A stretch of DNA of 64,000 bases from Enoplosus armatus (Eukaryota > Chordata > Actinopteri > Centrarchiformes > Enoplosidae). The notes below the pieces were generated by a model. The model saw only the letters and a list, made by a program, of their open reading frames with translations. It did not search any database and was not told the origin of the DNA. The stretch is taken from assembly GCF_043641665.1 (NCBI RefSeq), contig NC_092196.1, positions 310,001 through 374,000 of the forward strand, read 5' to 3'. Shown piece by piece: positions 53,511 to 63,261 of this stretch (its first letter is position 1; each line of letters opens with the position of its first letter). A program made the translations under genes and the position numbers.

Positions 53511-55178
53511 GCTCATCCACCTGCTCAGTCGAAGTTATTGGACCTCTCTGCTCAGGAACTACTCTTCAAGAGTTTGGGAGGTTGTTCCGTTTGTCTAACA
53601 CGGCTTGTTTCTTGAGGATTCACAACTTCTGGATCCCAGAAATGACATTCACAATCTTCCAAAATTCCAACAAGCCTGGCGCACTTTGAGACGGCCCGGA
53701 AACATCCACACTTTGCACACGGAGAACAACTGAACACCCTACTCAAGGCATGCTCTCAACTTCGACATGTGCACAGGTGCACTTCAGCCTCTTGTGGCCG
53801 AAATGAAATATTACAACAAACAAACGCTTTTTTCTTACATGTTCCTTCACCTGCCAAAACTGCTTTTCTCATCCGTTCTCACGAATGAAATTCAAAAAAA
53901 AAAGTACCTTGGAAAAGTGATCCTGGAGTTTTTTTCCCCCACCTGTTTCACAGATTAAAGGAACATGTAAGGGTTTTAAAAAGATTATCCTGGCATTATC
54001 CTTTTTTTCTCACCTGTTCTTAAGACACATCAGAGAAAACAATTCAGATCAGACTTACAAATGGATCGCCAGATTTCTTTTTTCTCACTTGCCTCTCGGG
54101 GCTTCCGTAAAGATCAAACGTACGAATCACAAATACCATCAGCTGACATATTGAGTTAGTCAAAATGGATTACACCGCCACTCTATTGAACTGTGTTACT
54201 CTCGGATGTGTTCATCGAAAGCTCATTGTCTTTTAAACAAATGAGTTTCAGCATTCTAGCGTCGCCACAAAAAGATGAGGTGGACATTTCAGTTCAAGTG
54301 GTAAACATTTGCGCACTCTGGTTTATGTGGGTGCCACAGTTAGGGAGTATGGAGGCAGGCAGATGCTCAAAGTGTTCTGTTTTGTTTTGTTTTTTTTGCG
54401 ATGTGCTTGGTGAGAGGACAGAGGCAGGACGTCATAGCAGGGACGCGTGTGCTGTAAAAGTTAAACGTCTGATTGACGAGATGCTGTAACCAGATGGACA
54501 GGAGTCTGTGGATGGCCCGATGAGGTGCTGGGAGGCAAACGTTGCCCGTGTTCTGAGAACTGTGCGTCACCAAATCGCAAAATAAAAAGTTAGCCTCGAC
54601 GAGAGACACAGCTTCAGCGTCTTCTGTCTCACCGTCTTTGGCTGTCTTGACCTCAGCAATGATAGGAGGAACATGTCACTTCGGCGGCAGCGATGAACTT
54701 GCTGATAAAGTTATACACTTCTGACGCATTGGGCTCACGGCGGCCTTTTTTGCGGGGACAAATTTTATTGCCGTGATTGCTGATAATGTTCTGGGTAGAG
54801 GTGGAGTAGAGAAGACAGACTGTGCTCAAGTAGAAGTAAAAGCAGTCCTCGAGATAATGCGACAACAGGTCCCCGTCTGGAGCCGAACCGGGGACGCTGC
54901 AGTCCCTCATTCACCCGTGGGAACTGACGTTTCCTCCCTGTGCCTGGGACGTTTACAATCTTGTTGTTGTGCTTTGCTGTGCAGATAACTGGCACTGTCG
55001 GACTGTACGTTCTTCTGACGCATCCGTCTGACATCAGCGTGATTAGTCATGAAGGTGCGGGATATAAGATGGACAGGGAGCTCAAGTCATCACCTCTGTG
55101 AGCCTTTCCACCCCCCCCCCCCCAGTTTCTTTGTGCACACCATCCAGAATCCTTTCCGTACTCTGTCCACCTCCAGCC

Positions 55179-55373
55179 ATGTTGTTTGGAGACGCCAGCT
55201 GGGTCGCCGGGCTGCTCTGCGCTTGTGCTGTGATGTCGGGTCCCATGGGGCAACCTGTGGACGACAGGGAGGACATGTCAACGGCCGCTCCTCCGGCGGA
55301 CGAGGCGCCGAGGGGAGAGGGGACGCCAGCTCCCGCGCCCAACGCGGAGGTGGACCCAACGTTTGATCGCAAG
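55179..55373 (+). CDS. pla2g4c: PLA2G4C-like (plus copy) coding exon 1
   Basis: Encodes MLFGDASWVAGLLCACAVMS, then a Pro/Ala/Glu/Asp-rich stretch to DPTFDRK and donor AAG|gtaagg. An apparent acceptor (cacctccag) lies 2 nt before the ATG, so an upstream non-coding exon is likely. The first 20 residues are hydrophobic enough to suggest a signal-like segment, which would be unusual for a cytosolic enzyme. Starting at the Met codon at 55233 would remove it. Confidence 0.72.
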
Positions 55374-55634
55374 GTAAGGGGAATGACGGAAATGCTGTAT
55401 GCTTATCATCATTTAGAGCGTAATATTGTTCCCCAGGTTTGCCTTCATGACCAAAGACTGTAAAACAAACAGGTTGAATGTATGTTTTTCATGTGTGTTT
55501 TTATATCAAAATGTTTCTCAAGTGTGTAATTAGAATATTGTTTCTCAGGCATGCAAAAGTATAATGTAATTGTCTTTTGTGGAAAGGTTTAATGTCATGG
55601 GGTATCTCTTTTTTTACTGTATGCACACCTCATA

Positions 55635-55689
<55 letters not shown>

Positions 55690-56742
55690 GCAGCTGTATG
55701 TGTCTCAGACCCTGTCTTTGTCTGCTGGGGAGCAGGAGTTTGTCCTGAAGAGGAAACAAGTCGCTCTGAAGTCACTCAACGGGCTGGGAATCAAGTGTAC
55801 ACTGGTGCGACTGAGGAGACGTTAAATTCATTTTCTTAAACACACGTCAGAAGTCAGCTTTCTTTTTCTGTCTTTCTCACAGTTTTTACCCCCCCCCCCC
55901 CCCCCCCCATCTGTGCAGAATGTCATGGCCATCCTTTTGCCGAGATATTTCACTCTGTAGACCAAAGTTGGCAGATAACCAACAGACAGTAGCCATCGCT
56001 AGCACGGCAAAAAAGATAGTGTATAAATGGGACTGCTACTGATAAGACTAGTGGCCTTCGGGCCTCTGTTATATACACAATGGCTCTATTCAAAACCCCC
56101 AGTACATACTGCATATTTTGCTTTTGTTTGCATGCTACATGCTAGATTTTGGCCAAATCAGTACGTGCTGCTAGTATAGCAGGCTGTTTTTTTTCCTTCA
56201 TAACACAAAACAGGGAGAAGTTCTTGTTCCTGTTTCTTGCGGGTACAAACTAAGACCAGTTATGAATCCTCCCAGGATTATGGATTATAGATAAGACAGT
56301 GAACTGACTGACCAGCCAAACAGGAAAGTTATAGGTTAGGACTTAAGATTCCAGCAGCAATGCGAGCTGCTCAGTACCTGGGTTGCCTTTGGGTATGAAA
56401 TGTGCTATATAAATACATTTGCATTGCCTTAGGCACAGCGGTGCTGGGAGCTAGTGTTGGCACGCTAACAATGAAGTTCGAGGACTGAACCAGGTTTCAC
56501 GGCAATTCCAGCGAATATTTGTGGAGACATGGCAGGGTGGCGCCACAGGGAAAGGTCAGGGGACTGGGGGTCACTAAAGTCAGATACATCCTGTGGGCAT
56601 CTTGAACGTCGGTGCAAACTTTCACAGGATCCAGTAGTTAGTTAGTTATTTCGAGCTAGCAATCACTGGAAATTTGCTTTGGGCAAGAATCTGCAGGGGG
56701 CTTCGGCCTCTGCTGATGGAGGAAATACGCTTTCTTTCCATG

Positions 56743-56793
<51 letters not shown>

Positions 56794-59700
56794 CCAGGAT
56801 TGGGTCCCCCACGTCGCACTCCTGGGGTCAGGCGGGGGTCAGCGGGCAGCCGTGGGCCTGCTGGGTTCCCTCCATCAGATGGAAAAGGACGGCCTGTTGG
56901 ACACTCTGCTCTACCTGGGAGGAGTCTCTTCCTCTGCCTGGTAAACGCGCACTAATCGATGTATACGTGCACCGCACTGACATGGAACACTTGAAACACG
57001 GAAACTCTGCTCGGCCTGACTTGGTCCCGCGTCTGCGCGAGGCCTCTTGGCGGGTCCATTGGGGAGTACTGGACCTGATAGTTAAAAGTGAGCAAAGTTT
57101 CAGGCTTGAGTCTGAGTTGGCCACTGTTACAAGTGATCACCTCGAACAGTCAGTTGACTTTCTACCGAGCATATTCAGCATATTCAAGCAAAAGCCAATC
57201 ACCGATCACCCCCCCGTGCACACTCATCAGATGTTTGTTTTGTCTTTCATCTAAGCATTTGTCATATTGGCCCGATTGATGGTATTTGTAGCCCGTAATT
57301 AAATGCATTATTGCCAAAAGCAGGTCGCATAAGGTTTACAGTGTAAATATAATCATTTAGAACGTAAGAAAAAGACAAACAAATGCTTTGTACATTACTA
57401 CACTATATACACCACTGTGTGCACTATATAACGCCCACTATGCTACACTCCATTACTATACTACACATGATGAAAGGAAACAAATCACTGAAAATATCAA
57501 ATATTTTAAAGAATATATATGACAAGATGAGAGAATGTTGCTGGTTTCTCTCTCTCTCTCTCTCTCAGGTCCATGTCCTCCCTGTACAGCGACCCGCGGT
57601 GGAGCGCCAACATGGACGAGGCGGTGTCCAGGCTGTCCGGTCCTATGGTCGGTGTGGAGGAGGCTCTGGCCTGGTTGGGCGAGAGGGAAAAGGAGGAGCA
57701 CTTCTCTCTCACCGACGTCTGGGGGGTCATGACCTCGGCTGGGATCATGAAACGGGTACGGTGCCGTGCTCAAATGCCCCCCAAAAATGTCTGTGCAATT
57801 CTGCCAATCTGGTCCCTACAGGACAACGAAGGATGCACAAGTATCATCAGCTCCAAACATCGCCCTAATGTCTAAGTCTTCAAACCCACATCAACAGAAT
57901 GACAAAATCAGCCTACGACCACCTTGAACATATAGCAAGACTTAAAGGACCCATGTCTCGACAAGACTTGTAGAAACTTGTACATGCTTTCGTTTTTAGT
58001 TTGGTTATTGTAGGCTTGATTATTGCAATAGTCTCTTTACAGGTCTCTGTTAAAATGAGCTGCAGCTCATTCAGAGCGCTTCTGCCCTGAAACTGGAACA
58101 CATCATTCTCTTTCCAGATGTTATGCCCAGTTTTCCTTAGAAATCCTTGTTTATTTGTTTTATGGGGCTATATGCGCGTCATCGCAGGTTTACAATTTTG
58201 CTCCCCAGATCAGATCATCCCATCTGCCGTACCATGACTATTTCTTCTTCTTCCATCCATTGATGCACATCAGATGACACAATGCTTCGTGCACTTCGGT
58301 AGCTCTTGGGTTATTAGAAGTGAAGCAGGTCACAGCGATGATCAATGCCGCAGTGCGTGCAAGAACTGGAGAAACAAGGGGTTGATGAAAATATCAATAC
58401 TGATTTGGGCGAGTTAAGAATAATCAGTCCCAGTAATTTTGACTTTCGGAGTTTGAAAGTTTCTTGACCAACATGACCTATCTTCTTCACCATTTACTGA
58501 CCGGATGCATTTTTTTGGCAGTTGGACCTCCGACGTCTTTCTGAGGATGGCATGAACGCCTTCAATCCGTACCCCATCTACAACGCAGTAAACAAAAACT
58601 GCCTGCAACACGGCCCTGAGGAAGGTACACAACACAACTATGCAGACAAATATACACGCACGACTCAAAACGTCTCAAACTGTGAAAAGATGCAACATCC
58701 TGCTAACCAGTGCAGACGCTACATTCTGTCTTGAGAATCAGGTTTATGACCGTGGAGAGTTTTCTAATACTTACAGTCTCAGTCTTTACTGACTCCGTCT
58801 CCCTGTCTTTGACTCAGGTAAATGGTTTGAGATGACTCCCCATGAGGCTGGCTTCACAGATCTGGGTCTCTTCATTAACACCTCTCACCTGGGCAGCAGA
58901 ATCCATGAGGCAGATCCTGACGATAGAGTGTCGGAGATGGACATGGTCAAGCTGCAAGGTGTGTCTGGCTCCTCCGTCTGCTACGAGCACAACATTCTGA
59001 AAACAAGGAAATCTGTCCATAGCCAATTGTACGGAAGCCTTGAAAGGCCAGGGTAGTGCTTCATTTTGAAGTTATGTCAGAAGTCAAAAGCGGTTGTGAG
59101 AGCAATAATATTTTCCATCGTGTTCTCTTGCGATCACAAGTATCTTGTTGTTCTCTCGTGATAACAGATTAAATGAGGTCAGTTTCGGAAGATAATGACA
59201 TAATTGTTCGGTTGTGTTGTCAACATAGTTCCTTTAGCCCAACGTAACAAGATACTTAACTAAATATTTCAACCACGTTCTCAACTTCTGGCTAGTTTTT
59301 AGTAATGAATTATTAATTTACTTTATTTCTGTTGTTATATGTGAAATACAAAAATAGTTTCCTCGTGTTCATGATTTACATATTTTTTTACATAAATGTT
59401 TTGATTAGATCTAATCCCATCAGGCTGTTTTTTCCCCCTGACAGAATAGCACAGGATCAGGATCACACTTAATCAGGCAATTAGCTTAGCTTAGCATAAA
59501 AACTGGAAACAGGGGGAAACCACTGGCTTGGCTCTGTTCAAAGGCAACAAAATCCACCTACCAGTATCTCTAAAATGTTTTAATTTGTGAGCTTCAGAGG
59601 TGCTGGTAGGTGGATCTTGTTCACTTTAGAGCCACAGCCAGGCTAGCTGTTTATCCCAGTTTATAGACTTTGTGCTAAGCTAAACTAACCGACTGCTTGC

Positions 59701-62700
59701 AGTAGCTTCATTTTTACCATACAGACATACGAGTGGTCTCACTCTTCTCACCCACACTTTTGGCAAGAGAGCCAATAAGCGCGCTCCCCAGAATATCTAA
59801 CTATTCTTTTAAGGTGTCACAAGTTAAGGTTGAGCCCCAGTAGGGAGTCCTCTGTTCAAATAGTCCAATTTCCCAAGTTTGCCCTTAATCGGTAACATAT
59901 TATACTGGAAGCTAGAAGGTGTTATTGTCAGCATAAGTGCCATTTTTACAGTGTGTTGTCCTGTATGCGTCTGCTTTGTCATACAGGTATAGTGGGCAGC
60001 GCTCTGGCAGATGAGGAAAGTCTGGTAAACTATCAGCCTGACTGGCTGAAAGGTAAAAAAAATTGTCACAATGGGCAAAGACGTAGACAAACATTTTTAA
60101 ATGTGCAGCAGCAGAAATGACCCTGACTGTGTTGTAAACTCAGGTCTGGTGGGTACATCAGCTGATGAAAAGAACTTACTGGATGTGGTGTTTCTCTGGA
60201 CAGAAGGTACCAGGTTTATAGAAGAGTTTCTTGTGAAATACACTCGACATAAATACGCTGGTGCATGTTATGTGTATACAGGCATGTACATTTATATTTC
60301 CATGCATCAGTACCACAGCAGGTCAACAGTTTCTGGGACGTCTTAGACCGCTACATGCGCGGGTACCACAGTCTTTTGAAGATAACAGAGCTGATCAGGA
60401 AAAACACAGAGGATCCCACTGTTTTATCTGGGCTGGACAACCTGCAGAAAACACTGACCGGTACTAATGATAGCGATGATGGCGATAAATCACCTGAAAC
60501 TTGACATGTCCAGAAAAGGGTCATCACAATGTTCACTCAACAAAGAAAGCTCTTCCTGTTTTCCAGAAAGTCTTAACTTAAACCCTACCGCATCATTTGG
60601 GAAGAAGAGCCCGGAACAACAAAAGCTGGTCCTCGAGCAGTGGCTTCAGAAAATGTTGGCACCCTTACAGACCTGGAACAAGAGTCTGGATGAAGGACCA
60701 ATCAAAGAGAATGGTCAGTGCCAGAGTCATAACGTCCTTTAACTATTGTCTGTGCTGCTACGCTCTGCAACCTGTTGACCAAAGCAAGAGCTTTTTTAAA
60801 CATCTGTCCCGCTGCTTTATCGCCGAGAAAATTGTCTCACTAAATGGGGGACCGTGCCGCCATTTTTAAAAACTAAGGGCATAAAAATAAATAGGCAAGA
60901 AAAAAAATAAACAACCACATTGAACTACAGTACCCATGAAGGCATCATCCTGTATTTATTTATTTATTTATTTATAGCGGAACAAGCTGTGAACACAACG
61001 TTTACATTTTGTCACCATATAACGTTGTCATGGCTAAGCTGTTAGCCAACAGTTGCCTATTTACATATCCACACATGGAGCAACATCATCACAGCCATGC
61101 TAGCAGCACTGTGAGGCTGGACTTTGAGGTAAATGCTAACGTCAGCATGCTCACAATGACAATGCTAACGTGCTGATGTTAAGCAGGCATAATGTTTACC
61201 ACGTTTAGCGCGTTACCGTGCTAAAAATCTGCCGATTAGCACTGAACACAAAGTTCAGCTGAAGTCGATGAGTTTTGCAGGTATTTGGTCACAAACAAAA
61301 ATAGTGGACACATTTTGACCTGGTGATGGCGCTAGATTAAAGTTGTAACGATTTCATCTCGAGGGGGCTTCAATGTGTGAAGAAAATTGAATGGCAATCC
61401 ATCTAATAGTTGATTTCATTTCACTCAAAACCTCAAACCTCATGATGAGGCTAGAAGAAAAGTCAGGTGCTCACTGAAGTAAAGAGGATACATCCTCTGG
61501 GAACCATGAATGTCTGTACAACATTTTGTGCCAATCCATCAAGTAGATGTGATGGTTAAGTGAAAAATGACATGCTGTTTGCACTTGAGGAAAAGCCAGG
61601 GGATCACCAGTAGATCAGTAAAATTCATCCTCTGGGGACCCTGAGTGTTTGCACAAAATGTCATGGCAATCCATCCAATAGTTGTTGAGATATTCAATTC
61701 TAGACCGAAGTGGTGGACCTACTTGCCAACATTGCCATCCACTAGCATGTCGCTAGCATGGCTAAAAAAATATTGATTAATGCAACTTTAACTAATATTG
61801 CAATTGAATAATTAACTGATGTAGTGACGTTTATTACATGTATTCAATTCTCATATTCAAAACATTTACATTTTGCAACGTTGTGGATTTTTGGTACATT
61901 GGGTTGGCTTGTTACAAAACACTAGGTTTTAAACAATATTCTTAGATTTGATCCTAAACATAATTCAAATGCTAAGATACTCCTACAACACTTTCTGCTG
62001 GATATCAATATATATACACTTTTAAAAACTTTTAGTTTAAGGCACTATAACTGGGAGGTTCATAGCATCCTCAAAACACTGGTGAGGTCACTGTGGTGCC
62101 TTAATTGACTGATTAAAGCTGCACGACCGCACACAAACATGACTCCAAATGAATACTAATGTTTAAATGCTAACCCTGCCTGGTGAAGCAAGGCTGGCAA
62201 GTTCCCCATAACAACTGATAATTGGTCGATGTTGTGCTTACAGCTTGTTTTGCTGCCCCCAAGTGGCAAAAAAAAATGAATAATGCAGCTTTAAGTTCTT
62301 CCTCATGTACAGTAACTTGCTTCATTTGGGTGTGCTGTGTTTCCCCAGTCTCTTGGATGATCCAAAAAATTGTCCCCCTGATTGCGAAATGGGAATGGGG
62401 AACAACTGAAAACTTCCTCTACCAATACCCAGGTAAGTCACTGTCACCACGCTTGATGCCTGTTTTATTTAAACAGCTGAATGAGAACAAACAAGTCGCT
62501 ATATTGTGATTTGTGTTGCGGCGAAGGTGCCGGGGTGCCGTCTTGCATCAGACTTAAGAAGCACCTGCAGCTGATAGACGCTGGTGTGATGCTCAACGTG
62601 CCCTACCCTCCCTTCCTGGGAGACAAGAGAGATGTAGATCTCCTTATTGCTCTGGACTACGGGGCTGGTGACACCTTCGAGGTGAGGCGCTCGTGGTAAC

Positions 62701-63261
62701 TGTTGTGTTGTTGTAGATATATCAGTGGAGACCCAGGAGCGACAACTGTCACAAGGCCAGCTGATGTGTTAAAATATAATGAAATAAATGATCTGAAACG
62801 GTCGTCTGCACAGACTCTGACTCTTGCCAGAGACTACGCAGCCGCGGTGAAGAAGCCTTTCCCAGAGATCGACGACAAAGTCCTGCAGGAGAGGGACTGG
62901 CCAAAGGACGTCTACGTGTTCGAGGGAAAGGGGGAGGAGCCCTCCATCGTTTACATGCCGCTCTTCAACAGGCGCAACTGCAAAGGTCCATTACACCCAA
63001 GCTCCCAACACAACACAACACAACACAACACAACACATGCCAAACCGTTTTCATGTTCGTGATCATCAATGGTCTCATCCCGGTCCAGATGCGAGGGAGC
63101 TCAGGGCAAAGACGGAGGAGTTCTCCACCTTCCAGCTTCCGTACAGCCAGGAGAAGATTGGGTTTGTGCTGGAGACGGCGAAAGCCAACGTGAAGAACAA
63201 CAAGGAGACCCTGCTGAGGGAGATTTCCAAGGCCGCTCTCCGCCGACACGACAAGAAGTAG
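55179..63261 (+). CDS. pla2g4c: Cytosolic phospholipase A2 gamma-like paralogue, 14 coding exons, 629 aa
   Basis: Second group IVC-type cPLA2, divergent from the minus-strand copy. The hand-spliced frame is open through 14 exons with matched phases and the same exon lengths as the paralogue at most positions. It shows SGGGQRA (residues 113-119), catalytic Asp481 in IDAG, KWEWGTTENFLYQY and SIVYMPLFNRR. Oddities: the nucleophile elbow reads GVSSSAW (144-150) instead of GVSGSTW; the N-terminus is about 56 residues longer and Pro/Ala/Glu-rich; an extra exon 8 resembles exon 7; and the C-terminus ends RRHDKK without a CaaX box. The nucleophile Ser146 itself is kept, so activity may be altered rather than lost. 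Alternative in-frame starts lie at 55233 and 55245. Confidence 0.92.
55638..55689 (+). repeat. (GT)n microsatellite serving as exon 2 acceptor tract
   Basis: About 52 nt of GT ends 4 nt before exon 2 of the plus-strand PLA2 gene (ttgcag|CTG). Confidence 0.92.
55694..55804 (+). CDS. pla2g4c: PLA2G4C-like (plus copy) coding exon 2
   Basis: 111 bp, phase 0. Encodes LYVSQTLSLSAGEQEFVLKR then KQVALKSLNGLGIKCTL. Donor CTG|gtgcga. The acceptor ttgcag follows directly on a (GT)n tract of about 52 nt, which replaces a normal polypyrimidine tract. Confidence 0.9.
55915..56020 (+). repeat. Interspersed repeat fragment, same family, in intron 2 of plus-strand PLA2 gene
   Basis: gcagaatgtcatggccatcc, gagatatttcactctgtaga and gctagcacggcaaaaaa: the right end of the family only. 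Confidence 0.55.
56744..56792 (+). repeat. (CT)n tract serving as exon 3 polypyrimidine tract
   Basis: About 48 nt of CT runs directly into ctcccag|GAT of exon 3; a shorter (CT)n (57547-57566) does the same for exon 4. Confidence 0.92.
56798..56940 (+). CDS. pla2g4c: PLA2G4C-like (plus copy) coding exon 3: altered nucleophile elbow
   Basis: 143 bp. Encodes DWVPHVALLGSGGGQRAAVG, then LLDTLLYLGGVSSSAW with the Trp codon split. The Gly after the nucleophile Ser is replaced by Ser and the Thr by Ala relative to the paralogue. The acceptor is preceded by a (CT)n tract of about 48 nt. Confidence 0.96.
57569..57755 (+). CDS. pla2g4c: PLA2G4C-like (plus copy) coding exon 4
   Basis: 187 bp, donor CGG|gtacgg. 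Encodes SMSSLYSDPRWSANMDEAVS, then EEALAWLGEREKEEHFSLTD and VWGVMTSAGIMKR. Acceptor is a (CT)n tract plus ag. Confidence 0.95.
58522..58624 (+). CDS. pla2g4c: PLA2G4C-like (plus copy) coding exon 5
   Basis: 103 bp, acceptor ttttggcag, donor GAAG|gtacac. Encodes LDLRRLSEDGMNAFNPYPIY then NAVNKNCLQHGPEE; NPYPIY is the conserved block. Confidence 0.93.
58818..58958 (+). CDS. pla2g4c: PLA2G4C-like (plus copy) coding exon 6
   Basis: 141 bp, phase 1 both ends. Encodes GKWFEMTPHEAGFTDLGLFI then NTSHLGSRIHEADPDDRVSE and MDMVKLQ. The donor CAAG|gtgtgt is uninterrupted here, which shows the pre-SINE state of the paralogous donor. Confidence 0.95.
59460..59820. mobile_element. Fold-back non-autonomous DNA element in intron 6 of plus-strand PLA2 gene
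   Basis: The left arm (about 59482-59574, with gcttagcttagc and aaatccacctaccag) and right arm (about 59589-59693, with ctggtaggtggat and gctaagctaaac) are long imperfect inverted repeats. The right flank (ctcttctcacc...ggcaagagagccaataagcg) is typical of a very common teleost hAT-like repeat. Confidence 0.65.
59987..60052 (+). CDS. pla2g4c: PLA2G4C-like (plus copy) coding exon 7
   Basis: 66 bp, phase 1 both ends. Encodes GIVGSALADEESLVNYQPDW then LK. It aligns with minus-copy exon 7 and with the following exon 8. Confidence 0.92.
60144..60206 (+). CDS. pla2g4c: PLA2G4C-like (plus copy) coding exon 8 (tandem duplicate of exon 7)
   Basis: 63 bp, phase 1 both ends, acceptor aactcag and donor GAAG|gtacca. 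Encodes GLVGTSADEKNLLDVVFLWT then E. It shares the (I/L)VG(S/T)...ADE..(S/N)L pattern and the ...W.. ending with exon 7, is one codon shorter, and has no counterpart in the minus copy. Could be spliced with exon 7, or used in its place. Confidence 0.75.
60311..60460 (+). CDS. pla2g4c: PLA2G4C-like (plus copy) coding exon 9
   Basis: 150 bp. The acceptor must be atgcatcag (ends 60310); the nearer cacag and cagcag sites break the frame. Encodes VPQQVNSFWDVLDRYMRGYH, then DPTVLSGLDNLQKTLT. The DPTVLSxLDNLxK block matches minus-copy exon 8. Confidence 0.87.
60567..60713 (+). CDS. pla2g4c: PLA2G4C-like (plus copy) coding exon 10
   Basis: 147 bp, acceptor tgttttccag, donor AATG|gtcagt. Encodes ESLNLNPTASFGKKSPEQQK, then LEQWLQKMLAPLQTWNKSLD and EGPIKEN: a hydrophilic linker before the second catalytic block. 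Confidence 0.9.
61110..61770 (+). repeat. Interspersed repeat of the 'ggcaatccatccaatagttg' family (long copy)
   Basis: Contains gctaacgtgctgatgttaag, ttcatcctctggggaccctg, atggcaatccatccaatagt and the end motif ctagcatggctaaaaaa. Other copies lie at 33715-34165, 55915-56020 and 2375-2680 (inverted). It occupies intron 10 of the plus-strand PLA2 gene. Confidence 0.65.
62349..62432 (+). CDS. pla2g4c: PLA2G4C-like (plus copy) coding exon 11
   Basis: 84 bp, acceptor tttccccag, donor CCAG|gtaagt. Encodes VSWMIQKIVPLIAKWEWGTT then ENFLYQYP, the strongly conserved family block. It follows a 1.6-kb intron that contains an interspersed repeat. Confidence 0.96.
62527..62681 (+). CDS. pla2g4c: PLA2G4C-like (plus copy) coding exon 12: catalytic Asp
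   Basis: 155 bp, donor GAG|gtgagg. Encodes GAGVPSCIRLKKHLQLIDAG, VMLNVPYPPFLGDKRDVDLL and IALDYGAGDTFE. Asp481 aligns with the catalytic Asp. The acceptor gcggcgaag is pyrimidine-poor, but only this site keeps the frame. Confidence 0.95.
62814..62985 (+). CDS. pla2g4c: PLA2G4C-like (plus copy) coding exon 13
   Basis: 172 bp. Encodes TLTLARDYAAAVKKPFPEID, then DWPKDVYVFEGKGEEPSIVY and MPLFNRRNCK. Nearly identical to minus-copy exon 12. A CAACA-type tandem repeat (63007-63036) starts shortly after the donor. Confidence 0.97.
63089..63261 (+). CDS. pla2g4c: PLA2G4C-like (plus copy) coding exon 14 with stop
   Basis: 173 bp ending in TAG (63259-63261). Encodes DARELRAKTEEFSTFQLPYS, QEKIGFVLETAKANVKNNKE and TLLREISKAALRRHDKK. 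No CaaX motif. Confidence 0.96.

Larger units (their letters stand above)
51014..55178. other. Intergenic region between the divergent PLA2G4C-like genes
   Basis: The start codons face away from each other over 4.2 kb. The 5' untranslated exons and promoters of both genes must lie here or extend through it, but none can be fixed from sequence. It contains CA tracts (51345-51380, 51516-51540, 52056-52082), a G19 run (51652-51670), a decayed L2-like LINE (52150-53100, minus) and an interspersed repeat (53289-53510). Short minus-strand reading frames at 54370-54910 are unrecognised. Confidence 0.7.

Noticed and set aside
54367..54910. Minus-strand frames of 80-85 codons between the PLA2 genes
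   Set aside because: Text such as ASEVYNFISKFIAAAEV looks protein-like, but no family was recognised and the frames are not joined by good splice sites. Kept only as unexplained spacer.
60319..60322. Nearer acceptor candidates (cacag, cagcag) for plus-copy exon 9
   Set aside because: Both give the wrong phase for the conserved DPTVLSGLDNL block; only the acceptor ending at 60310 keeps the frame.
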